DNA of 5,208 nucleotides, from assembly GCA_017963875.1 (NCBI GenBank), contig JAGCTA010000460.1, positions 1 through 5,208 on the forward strand, in the 5' to 3' direction. Under the pieces are notes generated by a model. The model saw only the letters and a program-made list of their open reading frames with translations, was not told the origin of the DNA and searched no databases. Position numbers and translations under genes: made by a program. The DNA is from Victivallales bacterium (GTDB lineage Bacteria > Verrucomicrobiota > Lentisphaeria > Oligosphaerales > Oligosphaeraceae). The first letter of the stretch is position 1; each line of letters opens with the position of its first letter. Shown here piece after piece: positions 4,638 to 5,208 of the stretch.

Positions 4638-5208
4638 ATGTCTTACAAGTACTCTTGGACAGTCACTTCGAACTACTACTACGATGCAACGCTGACCACG
4701 GCGCTGCTGAAAAACGACCTCGACGATATGCTGGATTCCAGCGGCAGAGATACAGAGAGGTACAGTTTGTCCAGCAAGGGCAATCTCTTCGTCTGGCCCT
4801 CCGACCGCGAGAAGCAGCACGACACCAGTTATCACTATGAGGAGGAAACGGAAGAGCCGATGGATCCGCCGCCCGCCAACTCGACTTACCATTTCTACCA
4901 AAACTTCAAGATGGCCACGGGAATCAACTTCGCCGATTTGCGGAGTTCCGCGGCCGCGGCCGGATTGACCTCTTACGGCTACATCCCGAACGGACTCGGG
5001 CTCGCCGACAACACCTCCGCCGGGAATATCACCTTCGACTCGGATGGCGGAATTGATTTGGCGGGCAGCAACACGCTTGCCCAAGATATCACCTTCATCG
5101 ACGGCGGCACAGTCCAGTTCTCGGACGCGGGTTCGGGGACTCAGACCCTGAATGGGCTGCTGGCCTCCAGAGATCTGGAATATATCGACATGGGCTTTGT
5201 GGAACGGG
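4638..5208 (+). CDS. N-terminus of an unrecognised, probably beta-solenoid protein (runs off window)
   Basis: The frame is open for 190 codons from the ATG at 4638 to the window end. AAGGAG lies 7 nt upstream, an excellent ribosome site, so the start is secure. I do not recognise the family. Residues 1-60 are tyrosine/serine/aspartate-rich (MSYKYSWTVTSNYYYDATL). An acidic, proline-containing linker follows at 66-81 (HYEEETEEPMDPPPA). From about 125 the sequence becomes Gly/Asp/Asn/Thr-rich, with two ITF-containing units 20 residues apart (I131-T-F and I151-T-F, each followed by D and GG). The underlying 11 bp ATATCACCTTC recurs at 5026 and 5086, exactly 60 bp apart. This is the style of parallel beta-helix/beta-roll regions in autotransporters and adhesins. 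There is no N-terminal signal peptide or hydrophobic segment, which is odd for a surface protein. Codons are GC-rich and C-ending, unlike hepT just upstream. Confidence 0.75.
   Translation, partial: MSYKYSWTVTSNYYYDATLTTALLKNDLDDMLDSSGRDTERYSLSSKGNLFVWPSDREKQHDTSYHYEEETEEPMDPPPANSTYHFYQNFKMATGINFADLRSSAAAAGLTSYGYIPNGLGLADNTSAGNITFDSDGGIDLAGSNTLAQDITFIDGGTVQFSDAGSGTQTLNGLLASRDLEYIDMGFVER

Noticed and set aside
4518..5084. 188-codon minus-strand open frame at the right end
   Set aside because: It is antisense to the terminal ORF, which has a strong ribosome site. The frame also overlaps hepT and shows no family features.

Overview
The window looks like chromosomal DNA of a Gram-negative-like bacterium of moderate GC content with low-GC patches. 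The aminopeptidase half-sequences and the architecture of the last gene remind me of the Verrucomicrobiota/Lentisphaerota (PVC) group, possibly an anaerobe or gut lineage. This placement is a guess from protein style; no rRNA or other marker is present.

Layout. (1) The left end holds two minus-strand genes in one transcription unit: a NifU/IscU-like Fe-S scaffold protein (833-1531), then, 12 bp downstream, a GGGtGRT-family protein (start at 820, C-terminus beyond base 1). (2) A 204-bp AT-rich divergent region (1532-1735) carries a strong minus-strand sigma70-type promoter. Its -10 box is symmetric (ATTATAAT) and may also fire rightward. (3) Rightward from there run a HAD phosphatase (1736-2383) and, 22 bp later, an M24 Xaa-Pro aminopeptidase (2406-3527). 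The aminopeptidase frame is cut by one in-frame TAG at 2844-2846; both halves are otherwise intact and all five metal ligands are visible. (4) A 437-bp stretch without a convincing gene (3528-3964) has two parts. The AT-rich part contains a near-consensus promoter (TTGACA-17-TATATT) overlapped by a perfect palindrome. The very GC-rich part contains two 78/83-bp direct repeats built from GCCGC-TGAC-GCGGC hairpins. (5) A low-GC MntA/HepT (MNT-HEPN) toxin-antitoxin pair follows (3965-4261 and 4258-4590, ATGA overlap). (6) An ORF (4638 to the window end) begins a probable long repetitive beta-solenoid protein.

How the parts relate. The scaffold/GGGtGRT pair looks like a conserved redox or metal-cofactor module whose biochemical role I do not know. 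The HAD-M24 pair looks like ordinary housekeeping salvage, apart from the amber codon. The repeat block plus MntA/HepT looks like an accessory insertion between housekeeping genes and the surface-type ORF. The observations most worth following up are the amber-interrupted but otherwise preserved aminopeptidase, the hairpin repeat array between a strong promoter and the toxin-antitoxin operon, and the poorly characterised scaffold/GGGtGRT module.
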